A stretch of 64,000 nt of DNA from Dyadobacter sp. UC 10 (GTDB taxonomy: Bacteria > Bacteroidota > Bacteroidia > Cytophagales > Spirosomataceae). Under the pieces are notes generated by a model. The model did not search any database. It was not told where the DNA came from and worked only from the letters and a program-made list of their open reading frames with translations. Below are positions 44,589 to 53,873 of the stretch, in pieces (the first letter of the stretch is position 1; every line of letters begins with the position of its first letter). The stretch spans positions 2,016,001 through 2,080,000 of the forward strand of contig NZ_VSRN01000001.1 in NCBI RefSeq assembly GCF_008369915.1, written 5' to 3'. Made by a program: the position numbers and the translations under genes.

Positions 44589-45404
44589 TCAGGAAATTCC
44601 TTTACGGTAAATTCCGGGAAGTACGCCAGTCTGACGTTTGAAAAACTTATTGAAATGGGAAGCGTCCGCGAAGCCAAGTTCAAATGCGAGCTCCGTTAGA
44701 TTTTGGTGCGAGTACAAAAGGAGCTTTTTCGATTCAGCCGTCAGTTTTTCATTGATCACAGCTCCGGCTGTCATTCCCAGAAACTTTTTGCAGCTCGCAT
44801 TCAGTGTTTTGGAAGTAGTATTCAAAGCATCAGCATAAAATTTTATCTCATGATTCGCCCTGAATTCTTTGTCCAGCGACGTGAAGAAATTTTTGAGTAA
44901 AGGAGGAAATGGTTGCGACTGCTCCGATTTAACTTCCCTTTTGAGCAAATTAAAAAGCAATTGCAGATACGTCTGGATCACCGCTTCGAAGTTGGTTTCG
45001 CCTTTGGTATATTCCATTTCGATGTTCCTGAAAATACCCTGAAAGGTTTCACTGGCATCTGCCAGGTGAAATCCGCTCGGAAATGGCAAAGGGAATGTCT
45101 GAAAAAGGGAATGGTAAAGCGGTTGTTCCAGAAGAAAATCCTTTTGGACCATCGCCACAAACCCCTTCGGGATTTCGGTCAGCTCCCAGCTGTGGATCTG
45201 GCCGGGCATGACCAGGTAAAGACTGTGCGGCTGGACGGTAAAACGGTTAAAATCAATCTGATGGAAACCCGCGCCCTGCTCTAAGTAAATGATTTCGAGA
45301 TAATCCTTGTGACCGTGCGGATTGGTGGTTTTAATCACCTCTTTCATTCTCTTGATCCTGAAAAGCTCCTTTTCGTTCAGTTTGTTTTTAATCGGGATTT
45401 CCAT
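44589..45404 (-). CDS. AraC family transcriptional regulator
   Basis: About 271 residues from the ATG at 45404. An N-terminal cupin-like sensor part (HKDYLEIIYLEQGAGFHQIDF, VQPHSLYLVMPGQIHSWEL) is followed by an AraC DNA-binding domain with two helix-turn-helices in the C-terminal 100 residues, ending ELAFELGFADASHFNKFFKRQTGVLPGIYR. The longest frame starts five codons earlier at a TTG that overlaps the stop of the molybdenum hydroxylase gene, so the two genes are probably co-translated or nearly so. It likely controls the TonB receptor and/or the dehydrogenase. Confidence 0.9.
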   Translation of the reverse strand: MEIPIKNKLNEKELFRIKRMKEVIKTTNPHGHKDYLEIIYLEQGAGFHQIDFNRFTVQPHSLYLVMPGQIHSWELTEIPKGFVAMVQKDFLLEQPLYHSLFQTFPLPFPSGFHLADASETFQGIFRNIEMEYTKGETNFEAVIQTYLQLLFNLLKREVKSEQSQPFPPLLKNFFTSLDKEFRANHEIKFYADALNTTSKTLNASCKKFLGMTAGAVINEKLTAESKKLLLYSHQNLTELAFELGFADASHFNKFFKRQTGVLPGIYRKGIS

Positions 45405-45415
45405 CAAAGCTATTT

Positions 45416-47668
45416 TCAAATGACCTTATCCATTTCAGACTGGAATGGCTGGTTGTAAAATCTTCTGCCTTTATTTTTATACAATGCATTGGCTACTGCG
45501 CCAAATACTGGGGGAAATGGCGGCTCCCCCAGGCCGGTCGGGTCAATGTCGTTCCTGACAAAGTGGACTTCTATTTGTTTAGGGGCCTCGTGATGACGGA
45601 TCATGCGGTAGTTATTGAAGTTGGTTTGCTGCGCAACGCCATCCTTGTGCGTCAAAGCGCCGTAAAATGCATTACCAATTCCATCAATCACTGCTCCCTC
45701 AACCATATTCGTTGCCGCATCGGGATTTACGACTACCCCACAATCCATCGCACTGAACACGCGCTCAATATAAGGTTGCCCGTTTCTGGTCACCATATCG
45801 ACCACATGGGCCGCATAGGAATTGTGGCAAAAATAGGCAGCCACACCGCGGTTGTATTTCTCATTACCCGCCTTGTTCCAGCCCGATTTATCACGCACCA
45901 GTTCCAGTACGCCGGCGTAACGCTCGGCATCGTACTCATTATTTTCACCTACAGGGTTTTCTTTGGCCCGTTTCAAAAGTTCCAATCTGAATTCAATTGG
46001 GTCTTTGCCCATCGCTTCGGCCACCTCGTCCAGGAACGATTGCTCTGCGGCGGCGTTGAAATTGGAACGTGGCGCTCTGAAAGCACCTATTGTTATATTG
46101 GAAGCGATCTGCCACCCTTCGGCCAGGTAATTATCCACTGCTCCTGCCGGAAAACGGTTTGCATGTACGGGATGCTCAGGTATACCGCCTCCTTTCACAT
46201 GGAAAGCAACCAGTTTTTTGTCTTTGTCCAGGGCGGCACGGTAAGTTGCCGTGTACATCGGACGATAAATCCCATAAGTCATGTCATCCTCGCGGGTATA
46301 CATGAGTTTGACGGGGGCCTTCACTTTTTTAGAAATAAGGGCCGCTTCCGAAAGATAGTGTCCGTAAGCCCTGCGGCCAAAGCCACCGCCCATGCGGGTC
46401 ATTTGTATTTCGATCTTGTCGGCGGGAAGTTTCAACAACTTAGCAAGTGTAGGCTCGATCCAGCCGGGAGCTTGCAGCGGCCCAACCAGCAGCGCCTTCT
46501 CGTCGGTAACATGGGCGAAAAAATTCATCGGCTCCATGCAGTTATGCGCAAGGAAGGGTGCATTGTATGTGCGCTCAATCACCTGGGCCGCATTCTTAAA
46601 CGCAGTTTCCGGATCACCGTCTTTTCTGAGTTGCTGAGCCGGCTTTTTGGCATACTCCTGCATTTTTTCCATTTGAGTACCTGTACTTTCAGGTACTCCG
46701 GGAATAGTAACCTCCCTTTTCCCTCCCCTGCCCGTCATCGTATCTTTAACATCGCCGGCAGATTCCCATTCTGCGATCAGTTTCTTTCGGGCACTCATTA
46801 CTTGCCAGGTGCTATTGCCCACCACGACCAGCAAATCATTGAATGTCCGGGTGTCGAAACCGCCTTGCTCAAAACCTTCTTCATATAGTTTGAGCTGGAA
46901 AACATCTTTAATCCCTGGCATTTTGAGGACTTCCGCGGCGTCGAACGATTTGAGTTTCATTCCAAAAGCCGGCGGATGCTGGATCATCGCGATCAGCATC
47001 CCGTCAACGCTGTAATCCAATCCAAAAAGAGGCTTACCTGTGATGATCTTTTGCGTTTCTACATTCCTTTGGGATTTTCTGACGATCGTAAAATCTTTCG
47101 GGGATTTTAACTGCAAATCTTTGGGTACGGATAAAGTCGCCGCTTTGCCCGCCATATCACCATACCTGGCCGATTTCCCGCTCGGGTGGGACAACACACC
47201 TGCTTTGGTCGTCACTTCGCCTGCCGGCACTTTCCAGGTTTGCGCCGCAGCCTCCCGCAGCATCTGCCTCGCCGCAGCACCGGCTTCCCTGAGCGGCTTC
47301 CAATACATTCTGACAGAATTGCTTCCACCTGTAAACTGCGCGCCCAGCTTAGCACTATCATGCGGCCCCATTTCTACGGTGACATCTTTCCAATCCACAT
47401 CCAGTTCCTCTGCCAGCATCATCGGAAGAGAAGTCATTACATTTTGCCCAAATTCGGGGTTTGGACAAATTAGCCTGACCTTATTATCCGCCGTAATCTG
47501 AATATAACCGTTAAGCTGAGCCCATTGCTCCGGCAGGTTCAGCGCTTCTGACTTATCGGCAGACCTGAAACTGGACAACCAACTGACGGTCAGCATCATT
47601 CCTCCGCCAGATATCAGTGAAGCTTTCAGAAACGAGCGCCTGTTTAAGGCTTTTTTGTCATTGTTCAT
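45416..47668 (-). CDS. Xanthine-dehydrogenase-family molybdopterin-binding subunit, Tat-exported (IorB-like)
   Basis: A 750-residue large subunit of the aldehyde/isoquinoline oxidoreductase type. A twin-arginine signal (RR at 10-11, RRSFLKASL) means export of the folded cofactor-bearing protein to the periplasm. Molybdopterin-binding motifs are present, including GGGFGRRAYG and GAFRAPRSNFN, and the catalytic Glu sits in GLGEPPFPPV near residue 720. The usual partner, a small [2Fe-2S] subunit that passes electrons on, is not next to this gene or anywhere in the window. Substrate unknown; candidates are aldehydes or N-heterocycles. Confidence 0.9.
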   Translation of the reverse strand: MNNDKKALNRRSFLKASLISGGGMMLTVSWLSSFRSADKSEALNLPEQWAQLNGYIQITADNKVRLICPNPEFGQNVMTSLPMMLAEELDVDWKDVTVEMGPHDSAKLGAQFTGGSNSVRMYWKPLREAGAAARQMLREAAAQTWKVPAGEVTTKAGVLSHPSGKSARYGDMAGKAATLSVPKDLQLKSPKDFTIVRKSQRNVETQKIITGKPLFGLDYSVDGMLIAMIQHPPAFGMKLKSFDAAEVLKMPGIKDVFQLKLYEEGFEQGGFDTRTFNDLLVVVGNSTWQVMSARKKLIAEWESAGDVKDTMTGRGGKREVTIPGVPESTGTQMEKMQEYAKKPAQQLRKDGDPETAFKNAAQVIERTYNAPFLAHNCMEPMNFFAHVTDEKALLVGPLQAPGWIEPTLAKLLKLPADKIEIQMTRMGGGFGRRAYGHYLSEAALISKKVKAPVKLMYTREDDMTYGIYRPMYTATYRAALDKDKKLVAFHVKGGGIPEHPVHANRFPAGAVDNYLAEGWQIASNITIGAFRAPRSNFNAAAEQSFLDEVAEAMGKDPIEFRLELLKRAKENPVGENNEYDAERYAGVLELVRDKSGWNKAGNEKYNRGVAAYFCHNSYAAHVVDMVTRNGQPYIERVFSAMDCGVVVNPDAATNMVEGAVIDGIGNAFYGALTHKDGVAQQTNFNNYRMIRHHEAPKQIEVHFVRNDIDPTGLGEPPFPPVFGAVANALYKNKGRRFYNQPFQSEMDKVI

Positions 47669-47935
47669 GGTGAGTTTTTTAATGCGGTGAAGGATGAACT
47701 GAAGTCGGCAGCGTAATTAACAAAGATCTTTATTTAACAGGAAACAAGCTGTATACAAATTACTTACTTTACTACCATTTTTACTGATCACAGAAGGGTT
47801 ATTATCACGCCGAACTTTCAGAATGAACTCAGGCCCAAAAGAAAAATACATGGATCAGTGTATCTATTTATAATTAATCTATTTAAAATCTGTTAATTTG
47901 CAGGGCATCATTCTGATTGCTGTTTATCTCAGAAA

Positions 47936-48511
47936 ATGACCCATTCTCATCAGATCGTCACGAACCGGCCTGACACTTTTGCGAAAATCATAAGTGAACA
48001 GGACTTCGAACTGCTTTACATTCAGCATGCTCCGTTTCTATTACGGGTTTGTAATTCGCTTTGCAAAGACGAAATGCTGGCTGCCGACATGGTTCAGGAA
48101 GTCTTCTGCGCAATCTGGGACCGTCGGTTGACGCTCCCGGTCATCAGTTCATGGGAAAACTATTTGTTCCGGTGTGCTAAATATCAATACTATAATCACC
48201 AACGCAGCCTCTCGCGGTTTCGGAGCGTGCAAAGCGAGATACTGAACGATAGTGACCCCAGTGACGATAGCACCCGCCTCCATATCGAATATGTTGACTT
48301 AAATCACAACATCAACGAGTTGGTAAAACAGCTGCCTGTCCAGTGCCGGAAAGTATACCGGCTGAGCCGGGGACAGGGCCTTAATTCGGCAGAAATATCC
48401 AGAGAACTTTCGCTTTCCGAAAAAACGGTCAAAAACCACCTGACCAGGGCCCTCGGCTTTTTGAGACGTCATATCGAGGCGATCCTCGCGCTTTTTCTGA
48501 TGGCTGCGTAA
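47936..48511 (+). CDS. ECF sigma factor (FecI/RpoE-type, Bacteroidota)
   Basis: A 191-residue ECF sigma factor. Region 2 is recognisable in LLYIQHAPFLLRVCNSLCKDEMLAADMVQEVFCAIWDRR and region 4 in LNSAEISRELSLSEKTVKNHLTRALGFL. Upstream, TTAATTTG at about 47893-47900 is a near-consensus -7 element. It is the first gene of a six-gene run ending in a second DUF4374 gene at 55097; by analogy with fecI loci it should activate the TonB receptor or the whole run. Confidence 0.92.
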   Translation: MTHSHQIVTNRPDTFAKIISEQDFELLYIQHAPFLLRVCNSLCKDEMLAADMVQEVFCAIWDRRLTLPVISSWENYLFRCAKYQYYNHQRSLSRFRSVQSEILNDSDPSDDSTRLHIEYVDLNHNINELVKQLPVQCRKVYRLSRGQGLNSAEISRELSLSEKTVKNHLTRALGFLRRHIEAILALFLMAA

Positions 48512-48577
48512 AAAAGGTCGTGTTGCGTTGGGACTAAATTCTCTGCCGGGTTACTTATTGGTAAATCAACCCCAAAT

Positions 48578-49198
48578 ATGGACGAGGATTTACTGGATAA
48601 GTTTTTTGCCGGCGAATGTACACCCGAAGAGGCAATCCGCGTCAGGAGCTCGCTTGATCAGCCTCTTGCCAACGAAGACTTAATTCTCAGGCGATCCTGG
48701 CGCAACATTCAGAAACACGCGAAGGCGGATTCAATTCGGCCCCTAAGTCCATGGGCAATGTACGTTGCTGCTGCACTGGCTGGTTTGATGACTGTGTTCG
48801 GTGTTGCCTGGAAACTTGCTCAGGAGAATCTGGTAATTCAGAATACATCACACCATTACGAGGCATATTATGCAAAAGGACTTCTGTTCAAACTTCCTCC
48901 TAACGGTTCTGCCCGGATCAATATGAATATTGCTTCACATAGTGCAGACCTACTATTCTGCGGGGATGTACGCATTCATAACACTTCTGAAAATGATGTC
49001 AGTATGAAGCTGAACCTGACTTGTGCGAAGAACCGTCGCCCGGAACAAAGTGCGGTGGTCACGATACGTAGAGACAAAAAAATTGTTGCATTTCAATACC
49101 GGCTCAAATCGGACGAGCTGGTTGTCGTAGAAGAAGATAGGGTATTCGACTTACCATTACCGTTGCAAAAAAAGGCGCTGGAAGCTTTGGAAATCTGA
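48578..49198 (+). CDS. Short FecR-like anti-sigma protein
   Basis: A 206-residue protein. The N-terminal part, MDEDLLDKFFAGECTPEEAIRV, matches the cytosolic start of Bacteroidota FecR proteins (KFxxGxxxxEE pattern), followed by one membrane helix at about 62-83. The periplasmic part, about 120 residues, has strand-like sequence with a KLPPNGSARIN-type FecR motif but is much shorter than standard FecR (around 320-350) and lacks the C-terminal DUF4974. It may be a reduced FecR. The stop overlaps the start of the DUF4374 gene by one base. Confidence 0.7.
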   Translation: MDEDLLDKFFAGECTPEEAIRVRSSLDQPLANEDLILRRSWRNIQKHAKADSIRPLSPWAMYVAAALAGLMTVFGVAWKLAQENLVIQNTSHHYEAYYAKGLLFKLPPNGSARINMNIASHSADLLFCGDVRIHNTSENDVSMKLNLTCAKNRRPEQSAVVTIRRDKKIVAFQYRLKSDELVVVEEDRVFDLPLPLQKKALEALEI

Positions 49199-50388
49199 TG
49201 AACGTGAAAATGAAAGCGCTTTTCATAGGGTTTATGTCGGGGTTGGCGGTTACATCGTGCGGACCGCAGAATACCGGCGACCAGGTAGCCAAAGAATCCC
49301 GCTACATTGTGGCACTGAGCCTGCCTTCACAGGGAATTTATCCTTATCACGTGATTTCCGACCTCGAATCTGGCACGGCCGACATTTCGGGATCACAACA
49401 GATTACCAATATCCCCAATAACGTACTTGTCACCTCAAAGCCGGGTTTTGTCTTTGTGAATTCAAAAGACAAAATGACCAAGTACTCGGTAGATGCATCG
49501 GGAAACTTCAAACCGGAAGGCGCTGTGCCTAATACCGGTCTTCTGGGCGGACCGATATCTGCATTTTTGGACGAAAACCGTCTTTTGGTAAGCACCGCGC
49601 CGCGGCAGGAGGCAGACAGTTTTTTTACCTATCAGATCATCAACGCCGCCGAAATGACCGTCGAGCGCAGCGACAGTATCCGCTTGCAGATCAATGCCGG
49701 CAGCGTCGCATCGCCGAGCATGTACATCGTCAAGGAAGGCAAGGTACTGGTCCCGTACATCCACGCTGATGGCGATAACCACGCCCATTCGATAGCGAAT
49801 GTGGCGGTTTACGATGCCAAAAATATGACTTATGAAAAAACGATTTCTACCGACAAAACGGCCTGCCTGGGTTACAGCGTTGTGTCTTCACATGCCTTTA
49901 CAGAAAACGGCGATCTGTATCTGATCTCTTCGAATAGCAATTACTGGGGTGCCAATGAATCACTTCCCTCAGGCATTGTCAGGATTAAAAGCGGTCAGAC
50001 CGAATTCGATGACAGCTACTTTCTAAACCTCACTTCCAAACTAAACGGCAACCATTCGGGCGGGATGATCTACGCAGGTAACGGCAAAGTCATCGTGCAG
50101 GTTTTTGAAAGCGGCCTCATTAAGGCTTACCGCGATTACCAGCACGGATTTGTGATCAGTTATTACGAAGCCGATCTGCTTTCTCAGTCACTCAAAAAGT
50201 TACATATACCACTCAGCAAATATCCCCGCAGGGCTTTGGAGAGACTGAAAAATGGCAAAGTCGCTATCGCCATCAATGCAGAAAACGGGGAGAATGCCTG
50301 CTATATCTACGATCGTGCAACCGGAAGTGCCAAAAAGGGACTGATTTACCAAAATGCAGAATTTGTGAGCGGAGTGGTGGCGTTTTGA
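49198..50388 (+). CDS. DUF4374 domain lipoprotein (first copy)
   Basis: A 396-residue lipoprotein with lipobox ending VTSC (Cys21). It belongs to the DUF4374 family, predicted beta-propellers of the envelope often found next to siderophore-type TonB receptors. Repeated strand signatures are seen, e.g. FEFVNSKDK-like FVFVNSKDKMTKYSV and GNGKVIVQVFESG. The exact role is unknown; binding of a siderophore or sensing of cargo is a reasonable guess from the recurrent neighbourhood. One base overlaps the FecR-like gene. A second copy lies at the end of the locus (53874). Confidence 0.88.
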   Translation: MNVKMKALFIGFMSGLAVTSCGPQNTGDQVAKESRYIVALSLPSQGIYPYHVISDLESGTADISGSQQITNIPNNVLVTSKPGFVFVNSKDKMTKYSVDASGNFKPEGAVPNTGLLGGPISAFLDENRLLVSTAPRQEADSFFTYQIINAAEMTVERSDSIRLQINAGSVASPSMYIVKEGKVLVPYIHADGDNHAHSIANVAVYDAKNMTYEKTISTDKTACLGYSVVSSHAFTENGDLYLISSNSNYWGANESLPSGIVRIKSGQTEFDDSYFLNLTSKLNGNHSGGMIYAGNGKVIVQVFESGLIKAYRDYQHGFVISYYEADLLSQSLKKLHIPLSKYPRRALERLKNGKVAIAINAENGENACYIYDRATGSAKKGLIYQNAEFVSGVVAF

Positions 50389-50433
50389 AAAGGGGGGATG
50401 GAGAACAAAAGATGAAATCGAAGTTTATTTCAA

Positions 50434-51663
50434 ATGATAGGATCTGAGCTTAAATCAATAGAAAAACTATCTGCCAGGCGAGGGAAGAAATCGCTGTTCA
50501 GGCGGGTTAACGACTGGCTGCATTTGTGGCTGGGACTGGCTTCGGGCGTTATCGTATTTATAGTTTGCATTACCGGGGCAATCTGGGCATTGAGCGAAGA
50601 AATCACTTACGCGCTTGAACCAGCGATCCGTGCAGAAAAACGCGATAGCCCTGTCCTCAAACCATCGGAGGTACTCTCCATTGCAGCCCGGGAATTTCCA
50701 GGGAAGCCCGCTGCCTACGCCTATTATCAGCAGGGAACCGCTGTACGCGTCGGCGTGGGCGGAAAGCGTGATAAGGAAACCTATACCCTGTTTCTAAATC
50801 CGTATACCGGCCAGGTTCAGGGAAGAAAAACCCTCAAACAGGGAGAAACAGGCTTTTTCGACTGGATCCTGCTGGGTCACCGCCACCTATGGCTGCCACA
50901 TGATATCGGGCAGCCGCTGGTCAACTACGGCACGTTGGTTTTTGTAATCCTGCTAATCACCGGGCTGATCTGGTGGTACCCCGCGAAATGGTCGAAAAGC
51001 AACCGTAAAAAAAGCTTTGCTATCAAATGGAATGCGGGCTGGAAACGCATGAACATCGACCTGCATAATGTGCTCGGCTTCTATTCCCTCCTGATTTTGA
51101 TGGCGCTTGCATTGTCAGGAATGGTCTACGGCATTGCGTGGTACAGCAAAAGCTTGTACTGGGTAACATCCGGCGGTGCATCCGAACCGGAATGGAAGCG
51201 CGTGAGCTCCGACACGACACAACAGGGCAAACATTATACATACAACCAGGCACTGGACCTCACCTGGGCACATATGGTTACCGAGAGTCCGTCTGCCGGT
51301 GGATTTTACTATGCTTTTCCTGATTCCACGGATGCTAATTCGACCATCAGCATCCGAACGTACCCTGAGCCAGGTAGATTCTACGATGTAGCCAGGCACA
51401 CATTCGACCGCCATACATTACAGCGACTGGAGTTTTTTGAAGTGTTTGACAAAAGCTTCGAAGAATCGTCAGCTGGTGCCAAAATCCGACGGATGAACTA
51501 TGATATCCATATTGGCAGCATTCTCGGGCTACCTGGAAAGATTCTGGCAGCCTTATGCTCGCTGATCGGCGCATCGCTTCCTGTGACCGGATTTATCGTT
51601 TGGTGGAATAGAAAAGGATTTGGCAAGAAAAAAAATTCGAAAATCACCCGCCTCTATTCGTGA
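50434..51663 (+). CDS. PepSY-associated TM helix protein
   Basis: A 409-residue inner-membrane protein with four membrane helices (about 35-57, 165-185, 215-237 and 370-392) and two periplasmic PepSY-like segments between them. The first helix region reads DWLHLWLGLASGVIVFIVCITGAIW, and histidines in it and in HRHLWLPHDIGQ could bind haem or metals. Family members act as ferric-siderophore reductases or accessory proteins in iron uptake. Its stop overlaps the receptor gene start by 4 bases, so the two are translationally coupled. Confidence 0.9.
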   Translation: MIGSELKSIEKLSARRGKKSLFRRVNDWLHLWLGLASGVIVFIVCITGAIWALSEEITYALEPAIRAEKRDSPVLKPSEVLSIAAREFPGKPAAYAYYQQGTAVRVGVGGKRDKETYTLFLNPYTGQVQGRKTLKQGETGFFDWILLGHRHLWLPHDIGQPLVNYGTLVFVILLITGLIWWYPAKWSKSNRKKSFAIKWNAGWKRMNIDLHNVLGFYSLLILMALALSGMVYGIAWYSKSLYWVTSGGASEPEWKRVSSDTTQQGKHYTYNQALDLTWAHMVTESPSAGGFYYAFPDSTDANSTISIRTYPEPGRFYDVARHTFDRHTLQRLEFFEVFDKSFEESSAGAKIRRMNYDIHIGSILGLPGKILAALCSLIGASLPVTGFIVWWNRKGFGKKKNSKITRLYS

Positions 51664-53837
51664 ACAATTTTCTCAAACATAAGCTGCTTATAGTCGTCTT
51701 ATGCACGGTTGTGTGTCTTCCGAAATGGGCACGGGGACAAGCAGTTACCCCAGACACAACGGCCCGCGACTTGTATGAAGTAAGGGTAACCGGCAAAACG
51801 GAGGTTACCCAGGTAAAACAGCGCGTTTTCGCTGTGGATGTACTGGATCTGAAATCCGTGGCTGGAAGAAATTTGGAAATCAACCGGCTATTGGACGCTA
51901 TGCCAGGGATCAGAGTACGCGAAACGGGCGGAATGGGCTCGGAATTTAATTACGCCATTCATGGATTATCGGGAAAATCAATCCGGTTTTTCGTGGACGG
52001 CGTGCCGATGGAAGCTTACGGGACAGGTTACAGCATTCAGAATTTTCCTGTCAATTCCCTGGAACGGATTGAAGTGTATAAAGGCGTGACGCCGATTGAG
52101 CTGAGCGGCGACGCGTTGGGTGGCTCCATTAACCTCATTACCCGCAAAGACCTTAGTAATTACATCGACGTTTCATACAGTATTGGTTCATTCCGAACAC
52201 ATAAAGCGGAGCTTTCCGGCAAATGGAGGCACCAAAATGCACTTACCTTCCAGCTCAGTAGCTCCTACCGATATTCAGAAAACAATTACAAGGTCTGGGG
52301 CCGGACGGTGGAAGTCGCCGATGAATTCGGCAAACCGATCGCTGGCCGCCGATACCGTCGATTTAATGATGATTTTCGGGCATTTAATGTGAAAGCCGAA
52401 GTTGGTATTACCGGCAAACCCTGGGCCGACGCGCTGATGCTGGGGCTGATCGGCTCAACTATGGAAAAAGGCGTGCAAACCGGCCGCACGATGGCTTTTG
52501 TGTACGGCGGCGTGCGCTATGATGAAAAGCTTTTTGCCCCGTCGATACGCTATTCTAAAAAAAATCCAAAAGGACTCAGTCTCGATCTTTACGGCGTGCT
52601 CAACCGCCTGGAAGCACAAACCACCGATACGAGTTCACAGAAATACAACTGGGCACAGGACGTAATCGCACAGGTTTCCGGGGAATTGAATGGGATCCGT
52701 GCCCAAAAATCGCGATACCAGTTCCGCGACCGCAATACCATGCTGATCGCCAACACTTCTTACGCGCTCGGCCCGCACCATACATTGGCTGCCAGCTACT
52801 CATTTAACCGTACAAACCGAACCGGCAAAGACCCGCTCGCTAGCGCGGAATGGACCATCCCCTTTCGCGAACCGCAAAACCTGAGCCGCCATGTAGCTGC
52901 GTTCTCCTACCAAACCGTTTTCCTCGACGAAAAGCTGACCAGCATGCTGTTTGTCAAAAACTTCGGCTATTCGGCGCGCACCAATGTTTACAATTATAAT
53001 GGAGGCGAGCAAAAGGAGCTGATTCCCTACTTCTCGGAGAACAACAGCTGGGGTACCGGGTTTGGAACCAAATTTCAGTTCAATGATGCGAGCCTGGTGA
53101 AGCTCTCTTTTGAAAGCACAGCACGTATGCCCGACGGTGTCGAGCTGCTCGGCAATGGAAATACGATCCTGAATGCCCCCGGCCTGAAACCCGAAAAAAG
53201 CACAAATTTGAATACAGGCATTGCCCAATCATTTCGGAATTCGGATAACAAATGGGGCTATGAACTGAGCCTTTTTTACAGAAATACGCGCGACCTGATC
53301 TGGTTGGGCGAAGGCGATCTGTATGGAACTGCGCGCTACGAAAACATCGACAAGCTGCGAAGCGCCGGCGGCGACCTTTCCATGCGTTATGCGCGTAAAA
53401 AGTGGCTTGAAGTCAACGGGGCACTCACTTACCAGGATGTGCGCAACAAGCAGCGCTTCACCGCCTCAGGCGCCAGAAGCATTGTATATAACGACCGGAT
53501 GAAAAACCTGCCGTCGCTGATGGCCAATGGTGAAGCAAGGCTGAAATACCCTTCGGCATTCGGAAGCAAGGGCGATCTCAGCTTTTATATCGGAACAGAT
53601 TACGTGAAAGGCTTTTTCCTGAGCTGGCCCAGCCTGGGCGATCCCGCTACCAAAAAGAAAATCCCCACCCAATTTCTACAAAACACGGGACTGACTTACA
53701 GCACGCTTCAAAACAGTCTGAATTTAAGCCTTGAATGCCGGAACATTTTCGACAGGCAGGTTTACGACAATTATCTCCTGCAAAAGCCCGGCAGGTTCAT
53801 CAGCATGCATATCAGGTACTTTTTACATCATAATTAA
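51660..53837 (+). CDS. TonB-dependent receptor (siderophore/cobalamin type)
   Basis: A 725-residue receptor starting at GTG. Signal peptide at about 1-26 (WARGQ), then a plug beginning immediately (VRVTGKTEV at about 42, IRVRETGGMGSEFNYAIHGL, RIEVYKGVTPIELSGDALGGSINLI) and a barrel to the C-terminal HIRYFLHHN. Unlike other receptors in this window it has no carboxypeptidase-like domain and no N-terminal signalling (STN) domain. It most likely imports a ferric siderophore, haem or another iron complex given its PepSY-TM partner; this is inferred from context. Confidence 0.9.
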   Translation: MNNFLKHKLLIVVLCTVVCLPKWARGQAVTPDTTARDLYEVRVTGKTEVTQVKQRVFAVDVLDLKSVAGRNLEINRLLDAMPGIRVRETGGMGSEFNYAIHGLSGKSIRFFVDGVPMEAYGTGYSIQNFPVNSLERIEVYKGVTPIELSGDALGGSINLITRKDLSNYIDVSYSIGSFRTHKAELSGKWRHQNALTFQLSSSYRYSENNYKVWGRTVEVADEFGKPIAGRRYRRFNDDFRAFNVKAEVGITGKPWADALMLGLIGSTMEKGVQTGRTMAFVYGGVRYDEKLFAPSIRYSKKNPKGLSLDLYGVLNRLEAQTTDTSSQKYNWAQDVIAQVSGELNGIRAQKSRYQFRDRNTMLIANTSYALGPHHTLAASYSFNRTNRTGKDPLASAEWTIPFREPQNLSRHVAAFSYQTVFLDEKLTSMLFVKNFGYSARTNVYNYNGGEQKELIPYFSENNSWGTGFGTKFQFNDASLVKLSFESTARMPDGVELLGNGNTILNAPGLKPEKSTNLNTGIAQSFRNSDNKWGYELSLFYRNTRDLIWLGEGDLYGTARYENIDKLRSAGGDLSMRYARKKWLEVNGALTYQDVRNKQRFTASGARSIVYNDRMKNLPSLMANGEARLKYPSAFGSKGDLSFYIGTDYVKGFFLSWPSLGDPATKKKIPTQFLQNTGLTYSTLQNSLNLSLECRNIFDRQVYDNYLLQKPGRFISMHIRYFLHHN

Positions 53838-53873
53838 CTACGGAAACATTTTAAATTAACTACTCAAACAAAG

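Noticed and set aside
45563-46888. A 441-residue open frame antisense to the molybdenum hydroxylase gene
   Set aside because: The minus strand codes an unmistakable protein with Tat signal and cofactor motifs; the plus-strand product has no domain and is rich in His, Cys and Ile as expected for an antisense shadow.
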